Shown here in pieces: positions 6,390 through 13,893 of a stretch of DNA of 39,662 nucleotides. The translations under genes and the position numbers were made by a program. This DNA comes from Isobaculum melis (lineage in GTDB: Bacteria; Bacillota; Bacilli; Lactobacillales; Carnobacteriaceae), in contig NZ_FOHA01000019.1 of the NCBI RefSeq assembly GCF_900111355.1, positions 1 to 39,662 on the forward strand, written 5' to 3'. The first letter of the stretch is position 1; each line of letters begins with the position of its first letter. The notes beneath the pieces are model-generated. The model was not told the DNA's origin. It did not search any database and saw only the letters and a list, made by a program, of their open reading frames with translations.

Positions 6390-9239
6390 ATGTATTCACT
6401 AATAGAAAATTCTACAAAAGAGAGCTTACACAAAGAACTATTAAAATCATTTGAAGGTTGCACAAAATTTTATTTTAATGTGGCATTTATTACAATATCA
6501 GGAATTCAATTATTATTAGAGGTTTTAGAAAAAACTGAAAAAGATGGTATTGCTGGTCAAATATTAACAGGCACTTATTTAAATTTTACTGAACCGCGTG
6601 CAATTGAAAGAGTAAATCAGTTTAGTAATATTGATTTACGTATTTTTGAAACAGATAAACAACAGGGCTTTCATCCAAAAGCCTATATTTTTGAATATCC
6701 AGATTCTTATAAAGTTGTAATAGGGTCATCCAATATTACTCATTCAGCATTATTAAGCAATATTGAATGGAATGTTAGGGTTGTTTCAAAAAAAGGAACG
6801 GAAGAAAATACACTATTTATTGAAAAGATATTAGCTAGTTTTAATGAATTGTGGTCGAATAGTATTGTTGTTACGGATCATTTTTTAGAAAGTTATACAG
6901 AAAACTATATTTACGTTAAGAAAAAGGAAAATATTGTTTTTTCTTATTCTGCAAATAAAAAAATTAACCCTAATAACATGCAACAAACTGGTTTAGATAA
7001 TCTAGCTGACTTACGCGATGCTGGTGAGACTAAAGCGCTTATAATTGCTGCTACAGGAACAGGTAAAACTTATTTATCTGCTTTTGATGTTGAAAATTTT
7101 AAACCTAAAAAAATGTTGTTTTTGGTTCATCAATCCAGTATTCTTGTAAATGCTAAGGCTACATTTGATCGAGTTGACGCATTTAAACATAAAACAACAG
7201 GTAGGTTTTTTGGCGATTATAAAGAAATAAATGCGGATTATATTTTTTCTACTATCAGTATGATGGAAAAACACTACATGAAGTTTAGTGAAGATCATTT
7301 TGATTATATTATTGTCGATGAAGCTCATCACGCTACTAGTCCAACTTTTCAAAAGGTATTAAATTATTTTAGTCCTCAATTTTTATTGGGAATGACAGCA
7401 ACACCTGAACGTTGTGATGATGATAATATTTTTGAGATTTTTGATGACAATATTGCATGCTCTATTCGTTTGAACGAAGCGATGGAAAAAGGCATGTTAA
7501 CACCATTTCATTATTTTGGAATTACCGATGTTGAAGGTATTGATATTTCAGATCAAAAATTGACAGTTGACCAATTGGCACAAAAATTAGCAGTTAATAA
7601 ACGTGTGAATTTTATCTTAGAAAAACTGAGTTATTATGGCTATGATGGAGAATATTTGAAAGCTCTAGGATTCTGTGTAAATAAAGAACATGCAAGATAT
7701 ATGGCAGAGGAATTCAATAAAAGAGGAATTCCAAGTGTTACACTTTTTGGTGAAGATGATGTTCATACAAGAGAAAAAAGAATAAAAGAGTTAGAGGATG
7801 ATGACCATCCATTGCAAGTTATTTTTACTGTTGATATTTTTAATGAGGGAGTAGATATTCCTTCAATCAATATGATTTTGATGCTCAGACCAACAAGTTC
7901 ACCAATTGTTTTTACTCAACAGTTAGGAAGAGGATTAAGGAAATATAAAGATAAAGAATTTCTAACAGTTTTAGATTTTATTGGAAATCATCAAAAAAGT
8001 TTCTTGATTGCAATCGCATTGTCAGGAGGTAACTATAATAAAGAAAGTTTGAAAGAAGCAGTTTTAAATGATTTTCAAGATTATGCTGGTGAAAATTATA
8101 TTTATCTTGATGAAATTGCGAAAGAGCAGATATTAAATCAAATTTCTAATGAGAATTTTTCTAGTAAGAAATATTTAAAAGAGTTATATAGGGAATATAA
8201 AAGGACTCGGAATGGCAAAATCCCATACAAACTTATTTCGTATTTAGGAGAAGAATTAGCGCCGGATCCTATGAATTTCTTGGAATACGATAGTAAGGTA
8301 AAAAATTATCTTCAGTTTTTACAAAAAGTAGAAACAGAGGACTCTTTTCTGGAACAGGCGATTAATGATGAGATATTAATGATTATTCTATCTCAATTAA
8401 CAAGTTATTTACCTTTGAAAAGAGTATATGAGTTTGCTGTTATAAATTACTTGATGAAGTCAGAATTTATTTCATTAGAACAAGGTATCCATGAAGTGAA
8501 AAAATTTGTAAACTATGCTGATGTACCTACTTTAAAACATTCATTTAGGAATTTAAATCAAGAATTTCAAGATGATGATAAAAAATATATTGGCATAAAT
8601 ACGCGCTTGTTTATTTTAGACGAAGAAAATATGGTATTAAAACGAACAGATTTCTTTTCTAATAAGTTGGAAGATGATGCGACATTATCTTACATTGAAG
8701 ATGTTGTTAAATACGGTTTGATGAGATATCAAGAAGCCTTTGGTAGGGACTATTATAATGTACCACATTTAAAACTCTATGCTGAATATGCGATGACAGA
8801 TTTAGCAACATTATCTAATTCGTTTAAGAAAAAATCTTCATTTAGAGGTGCTGGCGTGTTGAGGAGTAAAGAATTAAACACGTATTATTTCTTTGTTGAT
8901 TTGCATAAGGAACCTGGGATAGATGAGAGGATAAACTACAAAGATAAATTTATTAACCAGAAGCAATTTCAATGGGAATCTCCTAATAATACGAGTCTGG
9001 ATAGTGAAAGAGGAAAAGATTTTATTGATAATGTTGCGCGAGGTCAGAAAATACATTTATTCGTTAGGAAATTTAAAAAAGTTGATGGATTAACGATGAA
9101 ATACCTTTATCTTGGTGAAATCTCTTCAATTGTAGGTACCCATGTTGGAGAGAAACCTATTCAAATTCAGTATGAACTACAGAATGAATTACCGTACCAA
9201 ATTTATGATTCTTTTGAACCTGATCTTAACAATCAATAA
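6390..9239 (+). CDS. PLD-like nuclease / SF2 helicase / DUF3427 protein
   Basis: 949 residues. I prefer ATG 6390 (TTGAGG 9 nt before it) over the in-frame TTG at 6375. Domains in order: phospholipase D-like domain (~1-170) with a single HPKAY motif (H95) followed by IGSSNIT; superfamily 2 helicase (~195-545) with GTGKT (K226), a VDEAHH motif II (D310), MTATPER (motif III) and QQLGRGLRKY (motif VI); then a long C-terminal part of DUF3427 type. Proteins of this architecture are annotated as helicases of unknown role and are often in accessory regions, where defence or DNA-repair functions are suspected. One HKD-like half per chain means the nuclease would act as a dimer. It converges on a NUDIX gene sharing its terminator. 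AT content looks higher than the flanking metabolic genes, consistent with transfer. Confidence 0.88.
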   Translation: MYSLIENSTKESLHKELLKSFEGCTKFYFNVAFITISGIQLLLEVLEKTEKDGIAGQILTGTYLNFTEPRAIERVNQFSNIDLRIFETDKQQGFHPKAYIFEYPDSYKVVIGSSNITHSALLSNIEWNVRVVSKKGTEENTLFIEKILASFNELWSNSIVVTDHFLESYTENYIYVKKKENIVFSYSANKKINPNNMQQTGLDNLADLRDAGETKALIIAATGTGKTYLSAFDVENFKPKKMLFLVHQSSILVNAKATFDRVDAFKHKTTGRFFGDYKEINADYIFSTISMMEKHYMKFSEDHFDYIIVDEAHHATSPTFQKVLNYFSPQFLLGMTATPERCDDDNIFEIFDDNIACSIRLNEAMEKGMLTPFHYFGITDVEGIDISDQKLTVDQLAQKLAVNKRVNFILEKLSYYGYDGEYLKALGFCVNKEHARYMAEEFNKRGIPSVTLFGEDDVHTREKRIKELEDDDHPLQVIFTVDIFNEGVDIPSINMILMLRPTSSPIVFTQQLGRGLRKYKDKEFLTVLDFIGNHQKSFLIAIALSGGNYNKESLKEAVLNDFQDYAGENYIYLDEIAKEQILNQISNENFSSKKYLKELYREYKRTRNGKIPYKLISYLGEELAPDPMNFLEYDSKVKNYLQFLQKVETEDSFLEQAINDEILMIILSQLTSYLPLKRVYEFAVINYLMKSEFISLEQGIHEVKKFVNYADVPTLKHSFRNLNQEFQDDDKKYIGINTRLFILDEENMVLKRTDFFSNKLEDDATLSYIEDVVKYGLMRYQEAFGRDYYNVPHLKLYAEYAMTDLATLSNSFKKKSSFRGAGVLRSKELNTYYFFVDLHKEPGIDERINYKDKFINQKQFQWESPNNTSLDSERGKDFIDNVARGQKIHLFVRKFKKVDGLTMKYLYLGEISSIVGTHVGEKPIQIQYELQNELPYQIYDSFEPDLNNQ

Positions 9240-9240
9240 A

Positions 9241-9283
9241 AATAAGGTGCATGTATCGATTAAAGTGATACATGTACCTTATT
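9241..9283. terminator. bidirectional terminator between helicase and NUDIX genes
   Basis: 17-nt arms (9241-9257 and 9267-9283) with a single mismatch and a 9-nt loop. A-rich flank on one side and T-rich on the other, so it works in both directions. Confidence 0.85.
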
Positions 9284-9672
9284 TATTTTGACTGTAATTT
9301 ATTTATAGCTGGGATATCAGCAGGTGCCCATTGTAAAGTATGCAATTTATCTATGCTCAGCCACTCAATTTGTTCATGTTCCAGTAGTATAGGCGAACCT
9401 TCAGTGATATGACAGAGAAATGTCGTAAGGTGGACAATTCCAAAATCATATTCATATATTGTATGTTCTACTTGTTTTTCTACTTTGATTAAACAATTCA
9501 TTTCTTCTCGAATTTCTCGGATTAATGCATCTTCTGGAGTTTCTCCATCTTCAATTTTTCCACCAGGAAATTCCCATAATAGCGGTAAAGACATTTTTTT
9601 AGAGCGTTGAGCACAAAGAATTTTATTCTCTTTTTGTATAATGGCACCAACTACATAGATATTTTTTTTCAT
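9283..9672 (-). CDS. MutT-like NUDIX hydrolase ((deoxy)nucleoside triphosphate pyrophosphohydrolase)
   Basis: 129 residues from ATG 9672, chosen because GGAG lies 7 nt upstream; an in-frame ATG at 9684 has a poorer site. The NUDIX box (GX5EX7REUXEEXGU) is complete at residues ~38-60 except that the final Gly is Asn (REEMN). WEFPGGKIE and the C-terminal WAPADIPAI motif are typical of MutT/CTP pyrophosphohydrolases that clean oxidised or non-canonical nucleotides. It lies tail-to-tail with the PLD-helicase-DUF3427 gene. I recall this pairing from other genomes, which would link it to that system, but I cannot verify this here. Confidence 0.9.
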   Translation of the reverse strand: MKKNIYVVGAIIQKENKILCAQRSKKMSLPLLWEFPGGKIEDGETPEDALIREIREEMNCLIKVEKQVEHTIYEYDFGIVHLTTFLCHITEGSPILLEHEQIEWLSIDKLHTLQWAPADIPAINKLQSK

Positions 9673-9720
9673 AAGTTTCTCCATTTCTTTCTACTATATA
9701 CATCATAGCATGGCACAGTA

Positions 9721-9749
9721 AAATAAAAAAGCCAGCAATAAACTGGCTT
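9721..9749 (-). terminator. yitT-like gene terminator
   Basis: Minus-strand stem AAGCCAG/CTGGCTT (9729-9735, 9743-9749) followed by T6. It overlaps the stop codon at 9749-9751. Confidence 0.85.
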
Positions 9750-10621
9750 CAAACCATCTTCACATCCGCAAACCGTCCAACAATCTCCGCCGTCTGCTGA
9801 ATATTAATAAACGCTTTCGGATCCGCATCCATAATAATCTTCTTCACAAAAAACAAATCATACTTCGAAACAACCGTTACCACAGAACACATTTCCTCAT
9901 TCGTATAGCCGCCATAAACGTCTCTAGTAATCGTAATCCCATGAACAGACTGCTCCAGTAAAGCCTCTACCACTTCATCTGCCACTTTTGTGAAAATGGT
10001 AATCGTGACTTTATGCTGCTGAATATAAAACGTATCAATCATTTTCGTATTCGCAAAAATAGCTACCAAGCTATACAGCGCCATTTCCCAGCCATACATA
10101 AACCCAGCCATGACTAAAATAAAAGCATTCAAGGCCAGTCCTAGTTGTCCAACTGTCTGTCCTGTTTTTTTATGCACAAAAAGGGCAATAATATCTGTTC
10201 CACCAGTAGAAAAGCCATAACGTAAGCAAAGTCCTACGCCAGCCCCAATTAAGCCACCACCAAAAATAGCTGCAAGTAACGGGTTTGTCGTAATCTGAAT
10301 AGATGGGATAAGCTGAATCGCAACAGATGCGCTAATAACTGCAAGTAATGTATACATTGTAAAATAATGTCCTAATTTTTTCCAAGAAAGATAAATCAAT
10401 GGCAAGTTAATAAGTAATACCCAAAGAGAAATTTCTGTATTAAAGTGAAGGTAATCACCAGTGACAGCAGAAAGTAGCTGAGCTAAACCATTGACGCCAC
10501 TTGAGTAAACATGAGCAGGTGTCAAAAAGCAGTTAATACCAATGCCGGCCAGTCCTCCATAGCAAATTGTAGCAAATACTTTTGTAGCAACTTTGTTTAA
10601 CAGCTTTCCTTTTTGTTTCAT
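9749..10621 (-). CDS. YitT-family membrane protein (DUF161 + DUF2179)
   Basis: 290 residues from ATG 10621 (MKQKGKLL); the open frame extends 34 codons further up, but that part is unlike the family. Five or six membrane segments come first: GLAGIGINCFLTPAHVYSSGVNGL, LINLPLIYLSWKKLG, GGGLIGAGVGLCLRYGFSTGGTDIIA. A cytosolic C-terminal DUF2179 domain follows (~200-285), with FTKVADEVVEALL, HGITITRDVYGGYT and ...VTVVSKYD. YitT proteins are widespread in Firmicutes. The substrate is not established, and the DUF2179 part may bind a small ligand. It is a single-gene unit with its own terminator. Confidence 0.9.
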   Translation of the reverse strand: MKQKGKLLNKVATKVFATICYGGLAGIGINCFLTPAHVYSSGVNGLAQLLSAVTGDYLHFNTEISLWVLLINLPLIYLSWKKLGHYFTMYTLLAVISASVAIQLIPSIQITTNPLLAAIFGGGLIGAGVGLCLRYGFSTGGTDIIALFVHKKTGQTVGQLGLALNAFILVMAGFMYGWEMALYSLVAIFANTKMIDTFYIQQHKVTITIFTKVADEVVEALLEQSVHGITITRDVYGGYTNEEMCSVVTVVSKYDLFFVKKIIMDADPKAFINIQQTAEIVGRFADVKMV

Positions 10622-10810
10622 CCTATTCAGTCCTATTCCGTTACTTTTTGGTAGACGAATCATTTTTATAAAAAGTAGGTAAAAGATTGCCTCCATTTGG
10701 TAACAATCATAAACCATCTTCACTAGAAGTCAACGGATTGCCTAGCTTTATTAGATGAATTTCATAAAAACGACTATTCATTCAGATAAATTTAATCATT
10801 GAATAAATTT

Positions 10811-10838
10811 TTGCAAATCGTGCTTATCTTGTTATAAT
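10811..10838 (+). promoter_or_regulatory. promoter of the lipoprotein gene
   Basis: TTGCAA (10811-10816), 16 nt, TATAAT (10833-10838). Start of transcription near 10845, 22 nt before the ATG. Confidence 0.75.
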
Positions 10839-10866
10839 GAACAAAGCATAGAAACGGGGTTATCGG

Positions 10867-11532
10867 ATGAAGAAAAAAATAATAGGTAGCTGTCTGATCC
10901 TTCTTTTTTTACTAACAGCTTGTGGTAAAAAAGAAGAAGCAGAAAAAGAAGCAAGTGAATCCTCCTCAACTAATGAAACAACACAACAAAGCGCTGCTAA
11001 AATTGAAGATTTAAGAGATGGCACTAATTTTACTGATTTCGATGGAGAGACACAATTAGCGATTGTCTTTGCTACCTTAAATGATATTGTGGTAGCTTAT
11101 GATTACGGCGTTGGGGGAGCGGAAGCGCAATTAAAGACAGAAATGACACCAGAGTCCATTAGTAACATGAAAGAGTCTGTAGACAGTATGGCTGCACAAC
11201 AAGAAAAATTAAGACAAGAAAGCACAGAGGTTCTGGGGCGATTAGATATTTTTAAAGAAAAAGCAAAAACTGAAGAAGAGGTTGCTCTTTTAAAACAAGC
11301 ACAAGAGGAATTAGCTGATGTCTCTCAGCAAATACTAGAGGTGTTAGCCCAAGTGACACCAGAGAATGCAGCAATGAGCAGAACCACAGTTGATGCATTA
11401 AAGGAACAGTATTTAGCAAAATCAGAGGGCATCATGACGGCTATGAAAAAAATCGTTCAAGTGGCAGGACTAGATGAAGAAAAATTTATGAATTTAACGA
11501 TTTATATTATTGATCATGTTGCCAAAGAATAA
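10867..11532 (+). CDS. lipoprotein of unknown function
   Basis: 221 residues. An N-terminal lipoprotein signal with a clear lipobox, LTAC (Cys19), then a Ser/Glu/Thr-rich linker (~20-50) and a mostly helical domain (~55-221) with coiled-coil-like stretches (SMAAQQEKLRQESTEVL, EEVALLKQAQEEL). It should be exported by Sec and anchored on the outer face of the membrane. I recognise no catalytic motif or named family. It is monocistronic, with its own promoter and hairpins behind it. Confidence 0.8.
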   Translation: MKKKIIGSCLILLFLLTACGKKEEAEKEASESSSTNETTQQSAAKIEDLRDGTNFTDFDGETQLAIVFATLNDIVVAYDYGVGGAEAQLKTEMTPESISNMKESVDSMAAQQEKLRQESTEVLGRLDIFKEKAKTEEEVALLKQAQEELADVSQQILEVLAQVTPENAAMSRTTVDALKEQYLAKSEGIMTAMKKIVQVAGLDEEKFMNLTIYIIDHVAKE

Positions 11533-11539
11533 AAAAAGT

Positions 11540-11567
11540 CCTCACTAGCAACTCAATGCTAGTGAGG
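11540..11567. terminator. hairpin after the lipoprotein gene
   Basis: Perfect 11-bp stem CCTCACTAGCA/TGCTAGTGAGG with a 6-nt loop. A-rich on the left and no T-run on the right, so it fits better as a minus-strand terminator. The plus strand has a better candidate just downstream. Confidence 0.6.
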
Positions 11568-11599
11568 AAAGGAGAATGAAAAAAGAAAAAAGTAACTTG

Positions 11600-11628
11600 A
11601 CTATTAAGTTCCTGCTTAATAGTTTTTT
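11600..11628 (+). terminator. plus-strand terminator
   Basis: ACTATTAAG/CTTAATAGT stem (11600-11608, 11615-11623), loop TTCCTG, then a T-run. Confidence 0.7.
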
Positions 11629-11751
11629 GCTGTGGTTGTGGTATGACTAAAGTATAGAGGATAAATGTGAAGAAAGAATGATACTGATGTAAAGAATCGG
11701 TAAAGGAAATAAGAAATAATTGAAAAAAGTTTCGTTTTCAGAAATTAATTA

Positions 11752-11780
11752 TTGTTAATTCGGACATTAACCTCTATAAT
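11752..11780 (+). promoter_or_regulatory. strong promoter of a long leader or non-coding RNA
   Basis: TTGTTA (11752-11757), 17 nt, perfect TATAAT (11775-11780). It lies more than 300 nt before the next start codon, so it drives a long untranslated RNA. Confidence 0.75.
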
Positions 11781-11786
11781 TAAATG

Positions 11787-12049
11787 AGTAGGATAGCATT
11801 TAATCATACTAGTGAGAGACTTCAAAGTTTAGCAGGGGCTAAACTGATAAAGACAACCCAAACAAATTTTGATAATGACAAACAATTACTTATTAACTTC
11901 TTAGCGTATACTCAATGATTGTTTCGTTTCCTAGCCGAAGCGGTTTTCATTTTATTTCGTTTATATTAGTTAGCTACATACATTGTTTAATGATTATTGA
12001 TTAACGTATTGGGATTCTTCTCAATACTTTTTTATGCTATCCTACTTCT
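11787..12049 (+). ncRNA. candidate structured RNA / attenuator leader
   Basis: From the likely start near 11787 the RNA begins AGTAGGATAGCAT. The exact complement, ATGCTATCCTACT, recurs about 240 nt later (ending ~12048). Between them lie a perfect hairpin (AGTTTAGC-AGGG-GCTAAACT, ~11827-11846) and an intrinsic terminator: GTATTGGG pairs with CTCAATAC, then T6 (~12007-12034). No open frame fills it. Closing the outer helix needs sequence beyond the terminator, so termination and the long-range helix could be alternative states controlling the gene at 12095. No known riboswitch or 6S consensus was recognised. Confidence 0.5.
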
Positions 12050-12094
12050 TTAAGAGATTTATTTAAAAAGTGAAAGTTGATTGGAGGGATAAGC

Positions 12095-12367
12095 ATGGAT
12101 AAAGAGCATATGAAAATTATTGAGTTGGCACGAAAAGTAATGGATGATAGTTATAAAGCGATAGACCTTTTAGTAGATGGAAATACAACTGGTGCAAGAA
12201 AACGCTTGGAATTTGCTAGAGATAGTATGGAACAGCTCTGGTATGAAATTGGTGTGGTTGAAGGAATGGCTAGTTCTGGCAAAGATGTCAGCAAATTGAT
12301 GTATTTAATGCAATATGTTTATATGGCAAGCTGTGGTTTGACAATGGCAAAAGGGAAGGTAAGCTAA
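12095..12367 (+). CDS. small helical protein of unknown function
   Basis: 90 residues. ATG 12095 follows GGAGGG (12082-12087); the TTG at 12077 is upstream of that site and is rejected. The protein is all helical with no signal peptide or membrane segment. Features include AIDLLVDGNTTGARKRLEFA, SSGKDVSKLMYL and a C-terminal YVYMASCGLTMAKGK motif. The helix pattern faintly resembles lactose-type PTS IIA subunits but the phosphorylated His is absent, so this is only a weak idea. A decayed paralogue lies at 561-695. It is preceded by the long structured leader described above, so expression may be conditional. Confidence 0.7.
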   Translation: MDKEHMKIIELARKVMDDSYKAIDLLVDGNTTGARKRLEFARDSMEQLWYEIGVVEGMASSGKDVSKLMYLMQYVYMASCGLTMAKGKVS

Positions 12368-12494
12368 GGAAGTCTGTACATAGTAGATTGTCTTAGGGAG
12401 AATTAAAGGGTTTTAATTAGAGACTAGTCAAAAAGAACCTGCCTTTTGGCCACCATTTACCGAGGTAATTTATGGTTTTTCAGAAGCAATTTAA

Positions 12495-12530
12495 GGGATG
12501 GGATAAAATTTTTCAATTTTGTCCCATCCC
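12495..12530. terminator. long hairpin between convergent genes
   Basis: 16-nt arms (12495-12510 and 12515-12530) with a TTTC loop and one G-T pair; GGGATGGGA at the base. No strong T-run on either side. It probably ends transcription from both the 12095 gene and the minus-strand lipoprotein. Confidence 0.6.
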
Positions 12531-12585
12531 GTTCTTGGTTTCTTGCTATATTTGTAAGTATAGAGTAGATCTATACCTGCTTTTT

Positions 12586-13092
12586 TTATTCACCTAATTG
12601 CATCGCTAATGCTCTAATTTGTTCTTTAATAGCCATACGTTGCTCTCTAGTCATGTTGCCACCTAGTGATTGTTTTAAACGAATAAGCTCTTGGCGAATG
12701 GCTTCTTTATCCGTTCCACCATCATATGTAACGGGTGGTGCTTGTTGTTGTTGTTGTTGTGCAGCTTGTTCAGCAGCGGCTTGCTCTGCTTGTGCTTGAG
12801 CAATAGCAGCAGCTTCTTGTTCTTTAGCCACACGCTCTGCCTCAGCGGCGGCAGCTTCTTCAGCCTGTTTTTTTTCTTCTTCAGCTTTTTTAGCAGCAGC
12901 TACTTTTGCATCTTCAGCATCTTGCTTTTCTTTTTTATATGTGTCAAGCTCTTTTGCAATATCTTCATTTTCTTTCTTTAGCTCAGCAACTGTTTCGTTA
13001 ATCTCTTTTAGTTCTGCGCTATCCTCTTTATTTTGACAACCAGCCAACATTAATATTGATGCGCTACATAATATTAATATACTTTTTTTCAT
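12586..13092 (-). CDS. coiled-coil lipoprotein with a Gln tract
   Basis: 168 residues. Lipobox LAGC (Cys19), then a continuous coiled coil (~25-100) rich in Glu/Lys/Ala, passing into an Ala/Gln segment with seven consecutive Gln (QQQQQQQ) encoded partly by a (TTG)n run on the plus strand at ~12741-12758. After a short PPVTYDGG linker, a C-terminal helical pair (KEAIRQELIRLKQSLGGNM ... IKEQIRALAMQLG). It should stand off the membrane as a rod. Enterococci have several such spacer-like lipoproteins of unknown role. The trinucleotide run could change length between strains without breaking frame. Confidence 0.82.
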   Translation of the reverse strand: MKKSILILCSASILMLAGCQNKEDSAELKEINETVAELKKENEDIAKELDTYKKEKQDAEDAKVAAAKKAEEEKKQAEEAAAAEAERVAKEQEAAAIAQAQAEQAAAEQAAQQQQQQAPPVTYDGGTDKEAIRQELIRLKQSLGGNMTREQRMAIKEQIRALAMQLGE

Positions 13093-13133
13093 TTAAATCT
13101 GCTCCTTTAAAATTATTATTAACAAGAAACTAT

Positions 13134-13162
13134 AGTATACAATAGTTCCACATTTTTGTCAT
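13134..13162 (-). promoter_or_regulatory. promoter of the coiled-coil lipoprotein gene
   Basis: On the minus strand: ATGACA (plus 13157-13162), 17 nt, TATACT (plus 13134-13139), 42 nt before the start codon. Confidence 0.7.
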
Positions 13163-13316
13163 GCTTTAACAGCATTTATTTGAATAAATTGCGATTAAAA
13201 TAGGCTTTTTAGTTTTTTTAAGGCAACAACAAAGAAAAAACATCCTTAGAATAAAAAGATTCATTCTAAAAAATGTTTTATCAGAAGTTTAGTAGATTCA
13301 TATAAAAAAATACGCA

Positions 13317-13811
13317 TTAAATATTGTAAATCAAAACAAAATCATCCATGACATAACCGCCACCAATATCAGCAACTTGTTCTTTTAAAGTTATAAAGCC
13401 CATTTTTTGATAAGCAGCAATTGAGGAAGAATTATATTTGTTGACTGTTAATGTAATCGTTGTTAACTGGTTTTCCTGAGCAATTGTCACCATTTCATGA
13501 AACACTTGTTTTGCAAAGCCCTGGTTCCGTGCGCGTTTAACTAAATAAAGTTTACTTAAAAATAGACTTTCCTCTTCCAGTCGATAAGCAGCATAGCCAA
13601 TTGGACCCATTTCATCTTTTAATAACCAATAAATCATATCCGATTGCATATCTTGATAAATATGCGCACCGGACTGTAAATGAGTAAGCATATAAGCAAC
13701 TTGATCTGCGCCAATGATATCTGTATAATGCTCCTCCCAGATTTCTTTAGCCAGTGCTGCAACAAGCAAAGCATCTTCCTGTTGTGTTGCGGGGATTATT
13801 TTTAATGTCAT
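13317..13811 (-). CDS. GNAT-family N-acetyltransferase
   Basis: 164 residues from ATG 13811, chosen because AGGAGGG lies 8 nt upstream; the longer frame to 13901 runs into the tyrS terminator and is rejected. A GNAT fold is visible: an acceptor-side N-terminal half, YRLEEESLFLSKLYLVKRARNQGFAKQVF (beta4 plus the acetyl-CoA loop, variant of (Q/R)xxGxG/A), and NKYNSSSIAAYQKMGFI, the classic motif B end. The substrate cannot be told; small-molecule or peptide amines are typical. It follows tyrS but is separated by a terminator, so it is at most a read-through partner. Confidence 0.88.
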   Translation of the reverse strand: MTLKIIPATQQEDALLVAALAKEIWEEHYTDIIGADQVAYMLTHLQSGAHIYQDMQSDMIYWLLKDEMGPIGYAAYRLEEESLFLSKLYLVKRARNQGFAKQVFHEMVTIAQENQLTTITLTVNKYNSSSIAAYQKMGFITLKEQVADIGGGYVMDDFVLIYNI

Positions 13812-13827
13812 GGCTACTTCCCTCCTA

Positions 13828-13863
13828 AAAACAGGTAAGTAGCCAAAGCAATACTTACCTGTT
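13828..13863 (-). terminator. tyrS terminator
   Basis: Perfect 12-bp stem (13830-13841 and 13852-13863) followed on the minus strand by TTTT, 30 nt after the tyrS stop. Confidence 0.88.
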
Positions 13864-13893
13864 AAATATTTGTCTATTATATAGAAGGAAAAA

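Noticed and set aside
9751-10724. Direct repeat AAACCATCTTCAC near both ends of the yitT-like gene
   Set aside because: A 13-nt match is expected several times by chance in 40 kb; no other sign of duplication or insertion.
12691-12981. Plus-strand open frame rich in Ser/Phe/Leu
   Set aside because: Antisense shadow of the coiled-coil lipoprotein; no ribosome site and low-complexity composition caused by the Glu/Lys/Ala codons on the other strand.
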